Shown: positions 52,451-61,500, counted from the stretch's first letter. The stretch: 64,000 nt of DNA from Lacihabitans soyangensis (GCF_024343775.1 NZ_RJUF01000177.1:44530-108529); one strand, 5' to 3'. The notes: generated by a model from the letters alone, not told the origin. Translations and numbers: made by a program.

Positions 52451-52903
52451 ATGGAATTGGACGAATACGACAAACTGATACTGAAGGAATTAGAGAAAGA
52501 CGGTAGAAAGCCTTTTTCTGACATTGCTAAGAAAATGGAGATTTCGAACACCATGGTGCATCAACGGGTGAATAGAATGCGGGCAGAAGGTATTATTAAA
52601 AAAATGGCCCTCGAATTGGACGAACGTAAAATGGGCTATGAATGGAGTGCCTTTACGGGTATTATTCTGAAAGAAGATTGTAATTCGGAGATTATCATTG
52701 ATGCTCTCAAGGAAATTCCTGAGGTGGTGGAATGTTATTATATTACTGGACAGTATACCCTGTATATTAGGATAGTAGCTAAAAATAGCGAGCACATGCG
52801 GAAGGTTTTGTACGAAAAAATTGACCATATTCCGGGTGTGTTGAAAACCGAGTCACTCATAGATTTTGGACGGGCATTTAAAAGAAATGTACCAATTGAG
52901 TGA
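52451..52903 (+). CDS. Lrp/AsnC family transcriptional regulator, probably of rocD
   Basis: 150 residues. N-terminal winged helix (LDEYDKLILKELEKDGRKPF, then SDIAKKMEISNTMVHQRVNR) followed by a RAM domain (VVECYYITGQYTLYIRIVAK). It is read away from rocD with 136 bases between, so ornithine- or arginine-responsive control is probable by analogy with Lrp-type regulators of catabolic genes. It is a distant paralogue of the regulator at 4999. Confidence 0.9.
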   Translation: MELDEYDKLILKELEKDGRKPFSDIAKKMEISNTMVHQRVNRMRAEGIIKKMALELDERKMGYEWSAFTGIILKEDCNSEIIIDALKEIPEVVECYYITGQYTLYIRIVAKNSEHMRKVLYEKIDHIPGVLKTESLIDFGRAFKRNVPIE

Positions 52904-52923
52904 TTCGTTTTGCTTAAAAAAAG

Positions 52924-52931
52924 TACTTTTG
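52924..52931 (+). promoter_or_regulatory. Bacteroidota -7 box (TACTTTTG) before the cysteine desulfurase gene
   Basis: Match to TAnnTTTG 23 bases before the ATG at 52955. It lies inside the longest frame, supporting the later start. Confidence 0.4.
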
Positions 52932-52954
52932 CACAAAATTTCATCTTCAAAATC

Positions 52955-54097
52955 ATGTCTAAAAAGATATTTCTTGACAACGCCGCCACCACACCCCTTG
53001 ACCCAGAAGTTTTCGAGACTATGCTTCCTTATTTTAAAGAGCACTTTGGCAATCCATCATCTATACATTCGCATGGGAGAAAAGTAAAGTCGGCTTTAGA
53101 AACTGCTAGGAAATCGGTTGCGGCAATTTTGAATACCTCCCCTGGTGAAATTTTCTTCACTTCAGGCGGAACTGAGGCCGATAACACTGCCATCATTCAG
53201 TCGGTCGAAACTTTAGGCGTCAAACATGCGGTTACTTCTCATCTGGAGCATCATGCGGTTTTGCACACCCTAGAAAATCTGGCGAAACTGGGTAAAATAG
53301 AGTTGACTTTTTTAGAAAATGATGCTGCTGGAAATTTAGACATTGATAGCCTCAGTGGAATATTGAAAGATAAGCCAAAATCCTTGGTATCGCTGATGCA
53401 TGGAAATAATGAAATTGGTAATTTGTTGGATATCAATCGGGTAGGAGAGATTGCGAAGCTACACAATGCTGTTTTCCATTCGGATACCGTGCAGACTATG
53501 GGACACTATACGTTTGATATGCAGGCACTTCCTATAGATTTTGTGGTTGCTGGGGCTCATAAATTTCATGGTCCAAAAGGTGTTGGATTTTTGTATATCA
53601 ATGCCAATTCAAAAATAAATCCGCTCATTCATGGAGGGGCTCAAGAGCGAAATATGCGTGGAGGTACCGAAAATATTTATGGAATTATTGGCTTGGCCAA
53701 AGCTTTAGAAATAGCCAATGCAAACCTCGAGAATCATAAAAACCATATCAAAGGTTTGAAAAGTAAAATGAAGGATTTGCTACAGGAAAAAATTTCGGGA
53801 ATAACTTTCAATGGAGCATCTGGAGATATTGAAAACAGCCTTTATACGGTATTGAATGTAAGTTTTCCACCACATCCTGACAACGAAATGCTACTTTTTA
53901 ATCTTGACATTGAAGGTATTTCGTGTTCGGGCGGAAGTGCTTGCTCAAGTGGTACAAACCTCGGTTCGCATGTATTGAACGCTCTCAAAGCCGATCCAAA
54001 TCGAGCCAATGTCCGTTTTTCGTTTTCTAAATACACTACTGAAGAAGAAATAGTAAGAACAGTAGCAGTTTTGGAGGGATTGTTTGCGAGTAAATAG
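52955..54097 (+). CDS. Cysteine desulfurase (NifS/IscS family)
   Basis: 380 residues from the ATG at 52955 (MSKKIFLDNAATTPLDPEVF), a standard family start. Marks: TSGGTEADNTAI, TSHLEHHAVL, the PLP lysine in VVAGAHKFHGPKGVGFLY and the active-site Cys loop CSGGSACSSGTN. It mobilises sulfur from L-cysteine for Fe-S clusters or thio-modified tRNA. No iscU or suf gene is adjacent, so its partner is not known. It follows the Lrp gene by 51 bases but has its own -7 box. Confidence 0.95.
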   Translation: MSKKIFLDNAATTPLDPEVFETMLPYFKEHFGNPSSIHSHGRKVKSALETARKSVAAILNTSPGEIFFTSGGTEADNTAIIQSVETLGVKHAVTSHLEHHAVLHTLENLAKLGKIELTFLENDAAGNLDIDSLSGILKDKPKSLVSLMHGNNEIGNLLDINRVGEIAKLHNAVFHSDTVQTMGHYTFDMQALPIDFVVAGAHKFHGPKGVGFLYINANSKINPLIHGGAQERNMRGGTENIYGIIGLAKALEIANANLENHKNHIKGLKSKMKDLLQEKISGITFNGASGDIENSLYTVLNVSFPPHPDNEMLLFNLDIEGISCSGGSACSSGTNLGSHVLNALKADPNRANVRFSFSKYTTEEEIVRTVAVLEGLFASK

Positions 54098-54100
54098 TCA

Positions 54101-54214
54101 GAATTAGGATTCTTAGATTCTAGGATTCTTTTAAAGTTCAAAAATGATTGTTATCAACATTTTTGCAGTTCATAAGTAATATCCTTTAATCCTATCAATC
54201 CTAAAAATCCTAGT
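54101..54214. repeat. AATCCTA-type short repeats, inverted blocks
   Basis: 54101-54130 has TAGGATT twice with intervening TTAGATTC, and 54181-54214 has AATCCTA three times (AATCCTATCAATCCTA). The blocks are inverted relative to one another and could form a long stem. They fill the gap between the convergent cysteine desulfurase and penicillin acylase genes. Confidence 0.6.
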
Positions 54215-54228
54215 CAAGACAATTTATT

Positions 54229-56628
54229 TCACGGCCTAAAAGTCATCTTCCCGTAAATCATCTTTTCGATATCTTTTCTATTGGTGAGTTCTGGTCTTTT
54301 GCCTCCTTTGGCAAACATTTCGGCTTGGTCGTCATATCTTTTGCTCATGAAATAACCACTTTGTCCCGTTGGATTTACACTTTGAGCGGCTTCTGGATTA
54401 CCAAAATCTATTATTCTACGTAAGGCTGGGCCATAAACTACTTTGTAGGTTCCTGTAGAGTCCATGTGAAAGTCAAGGTTGTTGATGGTCTCTCTGCCGC
54501 CATTTACGGGAATCGGACCCACATTAAACCATTTGCCGATGACAGGTACTATCCCAAGCGGATGCTTGTGCTCTATGGTGTGTACTTTTCCCCATTTCCA
54601 TTGAGTTTTTTCATTGCCTAGTTGGGTTATTAAGTCCTTATTGGTAAGGTTAATAGCTTTCAGGATTATTTCTTTTCTGGTTTCTTTTTCATTGGTTTTG
54701 ATGTTATCCCACCATTTTGAATTTTGATTTTTAAGAAAAAATTCGGTGTTTCTTTTCATCGCAAAATTATGCTCGAACGAGGTAAAAACATCAGGGCCAA
54801 GTTCATCCAAAAAAGACAATTTGTAAATATTATAAAGTAACTTGTAGAACACCGTTGGTTCTATGTTTTCTAGTTCATGAGTACCATCCCATTTGTTCAG
54901 AATGGTTTTTAGTTCCTTTCCACCGGTTTGAAGTTCTGTGTCGTTTAACCCAGCAAAAATGCTGTTAATCATACTTGGATAACTGCTACTTTTTACATCG
55001 TTGATTACTTTTCTTACCTCTTCCTCTGTCCAATCATTTTTATCTGTAAAAATCAATTCTTCAATTCTTTTTGCTCTATTGGCCGGTACGTAATAGCCAG
55101 GAACAAGGCCGTTGCCCATATCATCTGGTTGATTGTTAGCCGTGTACAAAGCTCCTCTTTCAGGGTTTAGAATTTGTGGATTTAGTTTAAAGTCATACCA
55201 ACCTCGTGGGTCATCAAGTCCGGTAGAGCCATCTAAAATCACTTGGGGATTAACGTGCTTAGGTCTGATCGGTAATTTGCCTGCTGCCCACCACGCAATA
55301 TTTCCTTGGGTGTCGGCCCACATAAAATTAAGTCCTGGAGATGTTAGCGGGGCGACTGCCTTTGCCATATCAGCCGCATTTTTTGACTTGCATATATTAT
55401 AAAAAACATTCAAATGTTGCGATGGAAACTGATGATACACCCACCATAGGGCTATCGGGTCTTTGATGGTTTCTATGTTTTTAAAAGCACCATTCAGTAA
55501 ATATCCATGTCTGGTTTTCTTTACTTCTAAGACCACATCCGACTTGTCTTTTACTTTTATAATCTCTTTTCTGATTTTAATATTTTCCCAAGTGTCTTTA
55601 TATTTTACCTGATTTGGATTAGCAGGATTTAAGGTTTCCTTGAAAAAATCGGCATCGTCGTTCTCAAACATGGTAAGTCCCCAGCCTCCTTGGTCGTTGT
55701 GGCCAAGAGCAGGAACTGGAGTTCCAGCCAAAAAATTACCATAAATCTTGAAAGTTGGGCATTCGAGATGGGCTTCGTACCAAACGGATGGTTGTGAAAA
55801 TGCAATGTGTGTATCGTTGGCTAATATCGGTTTGCCCGATTTTGTCTTTTTACCAGAAATTACCCAGCCATTGGAGCCATGAAAAGGCGGGAAAGCCAAA
55901 TCTTGGTTCATTTTGGTCAATTGATTGTGCATCATTGCTAAGTTTTTAGCAGCCAAAGCACTTCTTTGAACCGGAATTTTGTAGTTAGAATCTGGCCATG
56001 CTGTCAATACATCTTTAAAATAATCTGGCCCGAGTCTATTCATAATGTCTGTAGAAACAGCTTCGGAACCAAAAGCACCCACAAAAGTATAGCCCATGTA
56101 GCCAACAATTATTTCCATATCCTCGAGGGTGAATTCTGTCTTCGGAATACCCGCTATGGTAAATTCAATTGGCGTCTTACCGTTTTTGATGTATTGATTT
56201 ATACCTTTTATGTACGCTTTGGCGGCTTTTACGAATGGCGAATTAGGATCTTTGTAAGTGGTGGCCAATGTAAGTTTGGCATGTTCTCTGAAGCTTAAGG
56301 TTCTGAAGAACTTGTCACTTTCTAAAGCAGGTTCTCCAAACAATTCTGAAAGACGGCCGTCTGCCAATCTTCTGAGTACTTCCATTTGGAACAATCTGTC
56401 TTGGGCATGTACATACCCGAATGAGTAGAAAAGATCTTCTTCGTTTTGTGCATAAATATGTGGAATGCCGTGGTTGTCATACAAAACTTCTACTTCAGAT
56501 TTTAAGCCGGGCAATGAAAGGTTAGCATTAAGATCGGGTTTTAGATAGGCCAAATATCCATAAATACTGGCGGCCAAGAGAATTATAAAGCCGAGTGCAA
56601 AGAAAATTATTTTCTTGAAGGTCTTCAT
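54229..56628 (-). CDS. Penicillin acylase family Ntn hydrolase
   Basis: 799 residues. An N-terminal hydrophobic signal or anchor (residues 5-28), then an A-chain region with HGIPHIYAQNEEDLFYSFGYVHAQDRLFQME. The catalytic N-terminal nucleophile Ser252 lies in FHGSNGWVISGKKTKSG, where self-cleavage would make alpha and beta chains. Downstream conserved parts include ILANDTHIAFS and GGWGLTMFENDDADFF, with the oxyanion Asn region. It hydrolyses amide bonds of acylated amino compounds, perhaps N-acyl homoserine lactones or beta-lactams. Exported; single gene. Confidence 0.93.
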   Translation of the reverse strand: MKTFKKIIFFALGFIILLAASIYGYLAYLKPDLNANLSLPGLKSEVEVLYDNHGIPHIYAQNEEDLFYSFGYVHAQDRLFQMEVLRRLADGRLSELFGEPALESDKFFRTLSFREHAKLTLATTYKDPNSPFVKAAKAYIKGINQYIKNGKTPIEFTIAGIPKTEFTLEDMEIIVGYMGYTFVGAFGSEAVSTDIMNRLGPDYFKDVLTAWPDSNYKIPVQRSALAAKNLAMMHNQLTKMNQDLAFPPFHGSNGWVISGKKTKSGKPILANDTHIAFSQPSVWYEAHLECPTFKIYGNFLAGTPVPALGHNDQGGWGLTMFENDDADFFKETLNPANPNQVKYKDTWENIKIRKEIIKVKDKSDVVLEVKKTRHGYLLNGAFKNIETIKDPIALWWVYHQFPSQHLNVFYNICKSKNAADMAKAVAPLTSPGLNFMWADTQGNIAWWAAGKLPIRPKHVNPQVILDGSTGLDDPRGWYDFKLNPQILNPERGALYTANNQPDDMGNGLVPGYYVPANRAKRIEELIFTDKNDWTEEEVRKVINDVKSSSYPSMINSIFAGLNDTELQTGGKELKTILNKWDGTHELENIEPTVFYKLLYNIYKLSFLDELGPDVFTSFEHNFAMKRNTEFFLKNQNSKWWDNIKTNEKETRKEIILKAINLTNKDLITQLGNEKTQWKWGKVHTIEHKHPLGIVPVIGKWFNVGPIPVNGGRETINNLDFHMDSTGTYKVVYGPALRRIIDFGNPEAAQSVNPTGQSGYFMSKRYDDQAEMFAKGGKRPELTNRKDIEKMIYGKMTFRP

Positions 56629-56845
56629 TGATTTGGTTTTAAGGATGATAGTTCAAAATTATGAAATTAATTCATTGTATAGTGCAAATTTGGATAAATC
56701 GAAAAAGAGAACATTTTGAAATTTTAAGAACTTTTTAAGTTTCTTTTGTCGAAATATTTGAATACATCAATATTTTTGTTGTACTTTTTCAAGAATTATG
56801 AAAATTAAGGCACTCATAAACATACACTTAAAAAAACTATAGTAG

Positions 56846-56853
56846 TAAATTTG
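56846..56853 (+). promoter_or_regulatory. Bacteroidota -7 box (TAAATTTG) before the E-set domain gene
   Basis: Match to TAnnTTTG 25 bases before the ATG at 56879. Confidence 0.45.
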
Positions 56854-56878
56854 CAATGTAATCAAACGAAAATTACCT

Positions 56879-57184
56879 ATGGCATTAGCTAAACAGTTTT
56901 TAAAATCGAAGCCAGTTTGCAAAGTGACTTTTGAATTGGCTCCAGAACAAGTTCAGGGAAATCAGGTTTTATTATTAGGAGATTTCAACAATTGGGATTC
57001 AGAAGGAACGCAGTTGAAGAAACAAAAAAATGGATATTACAAAACGACAATAGAATTACCGGTAGGCACAGAGACTCAGTTTCGTTACTTAGTGGATGGC
57101 CAAAACTGGATCAACGACGACGCTGCTGACAAATATGTTCCTTCGGGAGTTTCAGCAGATTTAAACTCTGTTGTTGCGTTATAA
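56879..57184 (+). CDS. Isoamylase early-set (glycogen-binding-like) domain protein
   Basis: 101 residues containing a single E-set/CBM48-type domain: KVTFELAPEQVQGNQVLLLG, DFNNWDSEGTQLKKQ, GYYKTTIELPVGTETQFRYLVDG and WINDDAADKYVPS. The pattern DFNNWD with the later YLVDGQNWINDD is that of AMPK-type glycogen-binding domains. No catalytic domain follows, and no signal peptide. A glycogen-associated scaffold or regulator is likely. It is widespread in Bacteroidota as a stand-alone domain. Confidence 0.9.
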   Translation: MALAKQFLKSKPVCKVTFELAPEQVQGNQVLLLGDFNNWDSEGTQLKKQKNGYYKTTIELPVGTETQFRYLVDGQNWINDDAADKYVPSGVSADLNSVVAL

Positions 57185-57202
57185 AAAGTTTTTTATTTAA
57201 GG

Positions 57203-57247
57203 TTGAATAGATTTTAAAAATAGCGATCATTTGGTCGCTATTTTTTT
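57203..57247. terminator. Terminator hairpin that also carries a copy of the 32-bp repeat
   Basis: AAAAATAGCGA and TCGCTATTTTT (57216-57245) form an 11-bp stem with T runs, between the E-set gene and the DUF4143 gene. Its left part, from TTGAAT at 57203 to 57234, matches the reverse strand of the tandem repeats at 58448-58531 in all but about four positions and a 3-base gap. Confidence 0.75.
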
Positions 57248-57272
57248 GTTTAAACGGGATTTGTTCTTTCTG

Positions 57273-58409
57273 CTAATAGGGATAGACAGTCAAAAACGCC
57301 ATAAAGTTTTCTTTATTGATTATTTGGGAAGATTTCGGTCTGTAGTTTTCCATAAAAATTGGTGGAAACTTCACCTTCTCTTTAGGATTCCATTTGAATT
57401 CGAACACATACAATTTTCCGTCAATTTCCTCTACGTAATCAATTTCGGCTTTGTCTTTGTTTCTCCAAAAATAAGTCTTTCCGTAAAAGCCATGATAGGC
57501 GAGAAGTTTTTTTCGTTCCATTATCAAGAAGTTCTCCCAAAGTGCACCAATATCGTTTCTGGCAGTTATGGGACTGAAGTTTGAAATTAAGGCATTCCGA
57601 ATACCATTATCATAAAAAAACACCTTCTTCTTTTTATTTATTTCGTTTCGTAAATTTCTACTAAGCGTACCTAATCTGTATATTACAAAAGATTGTTCTA
57701 GCAAGTGTATATAGCTTTCAATGGTTTTTACGTCTGCTCCAGCCGTTTGTGAAAGTTCGCTTAGTGACACTTCGTTTCCCACTTGGTAGGCCAGTGCAGT
57801 TAAGATTTTCTCTAGTATCTGTGGTTTTTTTATGCTTACTAATGCCAAAATGTCTTTGTACAAATAGGTGCTGGTTAAGTTTTTCAGAATTTCTTGAGCA
57901 TCTTTTTGATGGTTTACCACCTCGGGGTAAGTACCGAATACCAAATAGCTATTCAGGTTTTTTAATATTTCTAGATAATTGGTGTGTTGTAAAAGCTCCT
58001 CTATCGAAATGGGGTAAAGGTTGTATTCCCATTTGCGGCCCGTTAATGGTTCTTGGGTAAGATTGGCTATATCCAGTGACGAGGACCCGGTGATGATTAG
58101 CTGATATCCTTCCTCGGCATCTATAATCAGTTTGCAAATGAGGTCAATGTTTTCAATTCTTTGAGCTTCATCAAGCAAGATAAGTTTTTGATTTCCAAAG
58201 CTTTGTTTTAGAAAATTTATGTTTTCTAGTTTCCAAAGATTTTGAGTTTCTATTTCGTCGCCATTGAAATAGGTATATTTCTCATTTATGTTGTTCGCCA
58301 GATTTTTGATTAAAGTAGTTTTACCAACTTGTCTGGGTCCAAGTATGATGATTGCTTTCTTAAAATCTATCCTATTTTTAAGTTTTTCTTCAAGAATTCT
58401 CTTTATCAT
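57273..58409 (-). CDS. AAA ATPase with DUF4143 C-terminal domain
   Basis: 378 residues from the ATG at 58409 (MIKRILEEKLKNR); a TTG at 58430 would add seven. Walker A is GPRQVGKTTL, Walker B KLILLDEAQRIEN, and sensor region QLIITGSSSLDI. The C-terminal DUF4143 part has VEIDYVEEIDGKLYVFEFKW-type sequence, shortened here to EIDYVEE and YVFEFKWNP, a restriction-nuclease-like endpoint. Such proteins are widespread, often with high copy number, and of unknown role. Flanked on both sides by related repeats, which may mark it as a transferable unit. Confidence 0.88.
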   Translation of the reverse strand: MIKRILEEKLKNRIDFKKAIIILGPRQVGKTTLIKNLANNINEKYTYFNGDEIETQNLWKLENINFLKQSFGNQKLILLDEAQRIENIDLICKLIIDAEEGYQLIITGSSSLDIANLTQEPLTGRKWEYNLYPISIEELLQHTNYLEILKNLNSYLVFGTYPEVVNHQKDAQEILKNLTSTYLYKDILALVSIKKPQILEKILTALAYQVGNEVSLSELSQTAGADVKTIESYIHLLEQSFVIYRLGTLSRNLRNEINKKKKVFFYDNGIRNALISNFSPITARNDIGALWENFLIMERKKLLAYHGFYGKTYFWRNKDKAEIDYVEEIDGKLYVFEFKWNPKEKVKFPPIFMENYRPKSSQIINKENFMAFLTVYPY

Positions 58410-58447
58410 TTCGCCTTGATTTTGACCCAAAATTATTCAAAAGTTAT

Positions 58448-58531
58448 TTCAATTCCCAAAATATCGCTATTTTTAAGGATTCAATTCCCAAAATATCGCT
58501 ATTTTTAAGGATTCAATTCCCAAAATATCGA
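58448..58531. repeat. 32-bp direct repeats, two complete copies and a partial third, upstream of the DUF4143 gene
   Basis: Copies start at 58448, 58480 and 58512. Each complete copy begins TTCAATTCCCAAAATATCGC and ends TATTTTTAAGGA; the third diverges after ATATCG. The first copy lies 39 bases upstream of the DUF4143 ATG. An inverted, slightly changed copy lies at the far end of the gene (57203-57234). Confidence 0.92.
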
Positions 58532-58635
58532 ATAATGCTACTGCGAATGCACGAATGTTTGATTGGAAATTAAGTTTTATATTGGAAAGGGATTCTCAAT
58601 TATGCACCATCAATTTCACCTAAAAGACCACTCCG

Positions 58636-58693
58636 TTGTCTGAGCGGAGTCGAAGACAATTACCGCAATGTCACTTCGGCTCTGCTCAGTGAC
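58636..58693. repeat. Two REP-like hairpins with different arms
   Basis: 58636-58659 is TTGTCT-GAGCGGAGTCGA-AGACAA with 6-bp perfectly paired arms. 58670-58693 is the same element on the other strand, GTCACT-GAGCAGAGCCGA-AGTGAC, also 6-bp perfect. A third, decayed one follows near 58722-58742 (TTCGGCTTCGCCCAAGCTGAG). Only the central 12 bases are conserved while the arms change together. They lie just after the dgt stop codon. Confidence 0.8.
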
Positions 58694-58744
58694 CGTATTT
58701 CGGCTATGTAATTGACTGTGTTTCGGCTTCGCCCAAGCTGAGCA

Positions 58745-60100
58745 TTAACCAAACTCCGGTGTCTGAATACCGCGGAGTTTTCTGAACAAATCCATGGCGT
58801 AAACGTCTGTCATGCCCGAGATGAAATCTACGATGGAAAGTAAGTTTTGATAAAGTGTATTTTCTTTTGAAATACAGAATTGGCTCGGGATTAATCGTAG
58901 GATTTTTTGAGATTTAGCCAAATCGGGCTGCATCAATGCTCCTACAAAATCTTCAAGAAGACCATAAATAACATGATATCCTGCCAATTCTTTTTCTACG
59001 ACCGATGGATGATTGTATATTTTCTGAAACGAAAGTTGGTCTATTTTTTTCAACTGAGCTATCGAAGACTCGTCTATCAAATCTATGAGAGATTTGTTCA
59101 ATGTGCCGTTCAAAAGTGCTTCTTCGTTTTCAAGGAAAACTTGGGTACATTTTCGAGTGAGGTTGTTTACCAACATCGCCCTTAAAAGTGAAAGTTTCTG
59201 ACTTTCGTCGACAATGGTTTCCAGTTTTTGTGTGATGTAAAGATAGCTAGCCTCGTTTATAAATAAAGGCAAAAGCAAATCCTGAGCTTCTTGAAAAGAA
59301 ATGACGTGCAACTTAAAGGCGTCCTCCAAATCGATGATTCTGTAACAAATATCATCGGCTGCCTCTACCAAAAACACATAGGGATGGCGTGCATAGACAT
59401 TTTTCGTATCGTCAAGTCTTTTAATGCCCAGCTCTTCCACAAGCTCTTGATAATGTGTAATTTCAGAATCAAAAAAGCCAGATTTCTTGGTACCCAAAGA
59501 TTTTTTGTCGAATCCTGAAACCGAGTCTGTAGGATATTTGATAATGGAAACCAAGGTAGTATAAGTCAGTTTCAGTCCCGCTTCTTGGAATAGTGTAGTA
59601 AGTATTCTAAAAGCATTTGCGTTGCCTTCGAATTTTATCAGGTCATGCTTTTGATTTTCGGTGATGTTACTGCTTACTTCATTTTTTACAAAAAAATCAC
59701 TGAAAAAAGTACGAATGGCTTCTTCCCCAAAGTGTCCAAAAGGAGGGTTGCCGATATCATGAGAAAGGCAAGCCGTTTGAATAACATCAGAAAGCTCAAA
59801 TCTATAAAAATCGTTGGCGTTTGGGGTAAATTTGTCTTTATGTTTGGTGGCCAAAAGTTCGCCCACAGCTTTTCCAAGCGAACGCCCAACAGAGGCCACT
59901 TCTAGGCTGTGCGTAAGGCGATTATGCACAAAAAATGCTCCTGGCAAAGGGAAAACTTGAGTTTTGTTTTGCAAACGCCTAAACTGTGAAGAGAATATTA
60001 CGCGATCGTAATCACGCATATAGTCGCCCCTTATTTCGTCTCTGGCGTGGGTATTTTGCGAACCCAGTCTTTTGTTAGAATATAGTGTTTGCCAATCCAT
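58745..60100 (-). CDS. dgt: Deoxyguanosinetriphosphate triphosphohydrolase
   Basis: 451 residues of the HD superfamily. It hydrolyses dGTP or other dNTPs to deoxynucleoside and triphosphate. Marks: the start DWQTLYSNKRLGSQN, RDYDRVIFSSQFRRLQNKTQ, the first metal-binding His in NRLTHSLEVASVGR, the HD pair in CLSHDIGNPPFGHFGEEAI and the late Asp in EAADDICYRIIDLEDA. The product helps set dNTP pools or blocks phage DNA synthesis. It is the last of four genes with tight spacing. Confidence 0.94.
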   Translation of the reverse strand: MDWQTLYSNKRLGSQNTHARDEIRGDYMRDYDRVIFSSQFRRLQNKTQVFPLPGAFFVHNRLTHSLEVASVGRSLGKAVGELLATKHKDKFTPNANDFYRFELSDVIQTACLSHDIGNPPFGHFGEEAIRTFFSDFFVKNEVSSNITENQKHDLIKFEGNANAFRILTTLFQEAGLKLTYTTLVSIIKYPTDSVSGFDKKSLGTKKSGFFDSEITHYQELVEELGIKRLDDTKNVYARHPYVFLVEAADDICYRIIDLEDAFKLHVISFQEAQDLLLPLFINEASYLYITQKLETIVDESQKLSLLRAMLVNNLTRKCTQVFLENEEALLNGTLNKSLIDLIDESSIAQLKKIDQLSFQKIYNHPSVVEKELAGYHVIYGLLEDFVGALMQPDLAKSQKILRLIPSQFCISKENTLYQNLLSIVDFISGMTDVYAMDLFRKLRGIQTPEFG

Positions 60101-60103
60101 TTT

Positions 60104-60769
60104 TTACATTTTTATTGCTTTCCTAAAATAATGTGTAATGCCCCAAACAGACACAATAATGAGTAAAAGTACCAATATTTTAGAAAAAAGACCTTCGTTT
60201 GGGTTTTGTATGAGTGTTTGTATTTCTTTGGCCTGACTGCCTGTATACACTGCCAAGAGTGTCCTTGGTAGCATACCTCCAAAACCTCCAAGTAGTATGT
60301 TTTTGAGTTTTGCACCCGATATAGCAAAGGTGAGATTGGTCAAAGCAAATGGCAAAATAGGAGAGAGTTTAGCAAAAAATATGATTTTCAATTCATCATT
60401 CCTGATGTTTTTCAGAAGGTTTTTTACTTTCTCATTTTTCTCAAAATAAGCATCTATCCATTTGAAATCTAATACTTTATAAAAAACATATATTAAAAAT
60501 ATCGCTCCGAAGTTAATTATTAACAGATAGGGGATAGCTTTAAAACTCATGAAATATCCAAAAACTATAGCCAAAAATGTTGGAGGACAAAGTGCGATGG
60601 TGGCCCCAATTGTTAGAATTAAAGTTAAAACTAACCATTCAAAAACACCAAAAGTAGAAATCGTTGACTCGTATTTAAGAAGATAATAGCTTAACAATGA
60701 GGTACTAAAAAGAGGAAGCAACGTAAAACCAACAAAACTCAGAATAGACGGAAGTTTGGAGGTTTCCAT
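60104..60769 (-). CDS. VTT-domain (TVP38/TMEM64, SNARE-associated) membrane protein
   Basis: 221 residues with about five hydrophobic segments. The VTT core is seen in CPPTFLAIVFGYFMSFKAIPY, where the Pro and Gly of the half-helix lie, and later IIFFAKLSPILPFALTNLTFAISGAK with GGFGGMLPRTLLAVYTGS. TVP38/DedA-type proteins affect membrane lipid distribution; their exact transport role is debated. Overlaps neither neighbour: its stop is 3 bases before the dgt start, its start 1 base after the methyltransferase stop, so co-transcribed. Confidence 0.88.
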   Translation of the reverse strand: METSKLPSILSFVGFTLLPLFSTSLLSYYLLKYESTISTFGVFEWLVLTLILTIGATIALCPPTFLAIVFGYFMSFKAIPYLLIINFGAIFLIYVFYKVLDFKWIDAYFEKNEKVKNLLKNIRNDELKIIFFAKLSPILPFALTNLTFAISGAKLKNILLGGFGGMLPRTLLAVYTGSQAKEIQTLIQNPNEGLFSKILVLLLIIVSVWGITHYFRKAIKM

Positions 60770-60770
60770 A

Positions 60771-61499
60771 TCAATTCTTTTTACAAATCATTATCATTCT
60801 GTCAGAAACCAAGTCTTGGTAAGGATTGAGGTCATAATCTCCATAAACTGCTGTCAAAGTCAAATCTGCTTTTTCAAAAAAGTGCCTAAAATCCTCCAAG
60901 AAAAGCAATTTTACCCTTTCCTCATATTGATGTTGGTCACCCTCAGTTTCAAAACTTATGTTTTTGAAAATATAGCCAAACTCTATTCTTTTGTTGATAT
61001 TGAAGGTGATATTATCAACCGTCTTTTGATAATGTGAGTTGAAGCCCTCAATGGCCTTGCGACTATTCATGTAGTCCAACACCAAGGTTCCGTCGGGTTT
61101 TATATTTCGTGCCATTGCTACCACGGCTTTTTGGTTTTCTTCCTGATTTTCGAAGTAACCAAAGCTTGTAAAGAGGTTCAGCATGACATCGAAAAACTCA
61201 GGCTGAAATATCTCTCGAATATCATGCTCATGAAATTGAAGTCGTTCGTTTTCATAGGCTTGTGCATGCCAAATATTGTTGGGCGAAAGATCCAAACCTA
61301 CTACATCAAAGCCTTTGGAGTTGAGGTAAATGGCATGACGACCTTTGCCGCAGGCCATGTCGCAATATTGCCAGTTGGTCTTGAAATCAAGTTTTCTAGA
61401 CAGGTTATCAATAAACCTTTGGGCCTCATTTTGTCCTCTACTTTTGTATAGAATATGATAAAAAGGCGTATCAAACCATTCTGCAAACCACTCTGCCAT
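60771..61499 (-). CDS. Class I SAM-dependent methyltransferase
   Basis: 242 residues, cytosolic. The SAM-binding motif I is YCDMACGKGRHAIYLNSKG near residue 43, then VVGLDLSPNNIWHA, LQFHEHDIRE and a motif DVMLNLFTSFGYFE. A helical N-terminal cap (WFDTPFYHILYKSRGQNEAQ) binds the substrate. Bacteroidota proteins of this type are unnamed; the substrate is unknown. It lies one base after the GDP-fucose synthase gene in the same direction. Confidence 0.88.
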   Translation of the reverse strand: MAEWFAEWFDTPFYHILYKSRGQNEAQRFIDNLSRKLDFKTNWQYCDMACGKGRHAIYLNSKGFDVVGLDLSPNNIWHAQAYENERLQFHEHDIREIFQPEFFDVMLNLFTSFGYFENQEENQKAVVAMARNIKPDGTLVLDYMNSRKAIEGFNSHYQKTVDNITFNINKRIEFGYIFKNISFETEGDQHQYEERVKLLFLEDFRHFFEKADLTLTAVYGDYDLNPYQDLVSDRMIMICKKN

Positions 61500-61500
61500 A

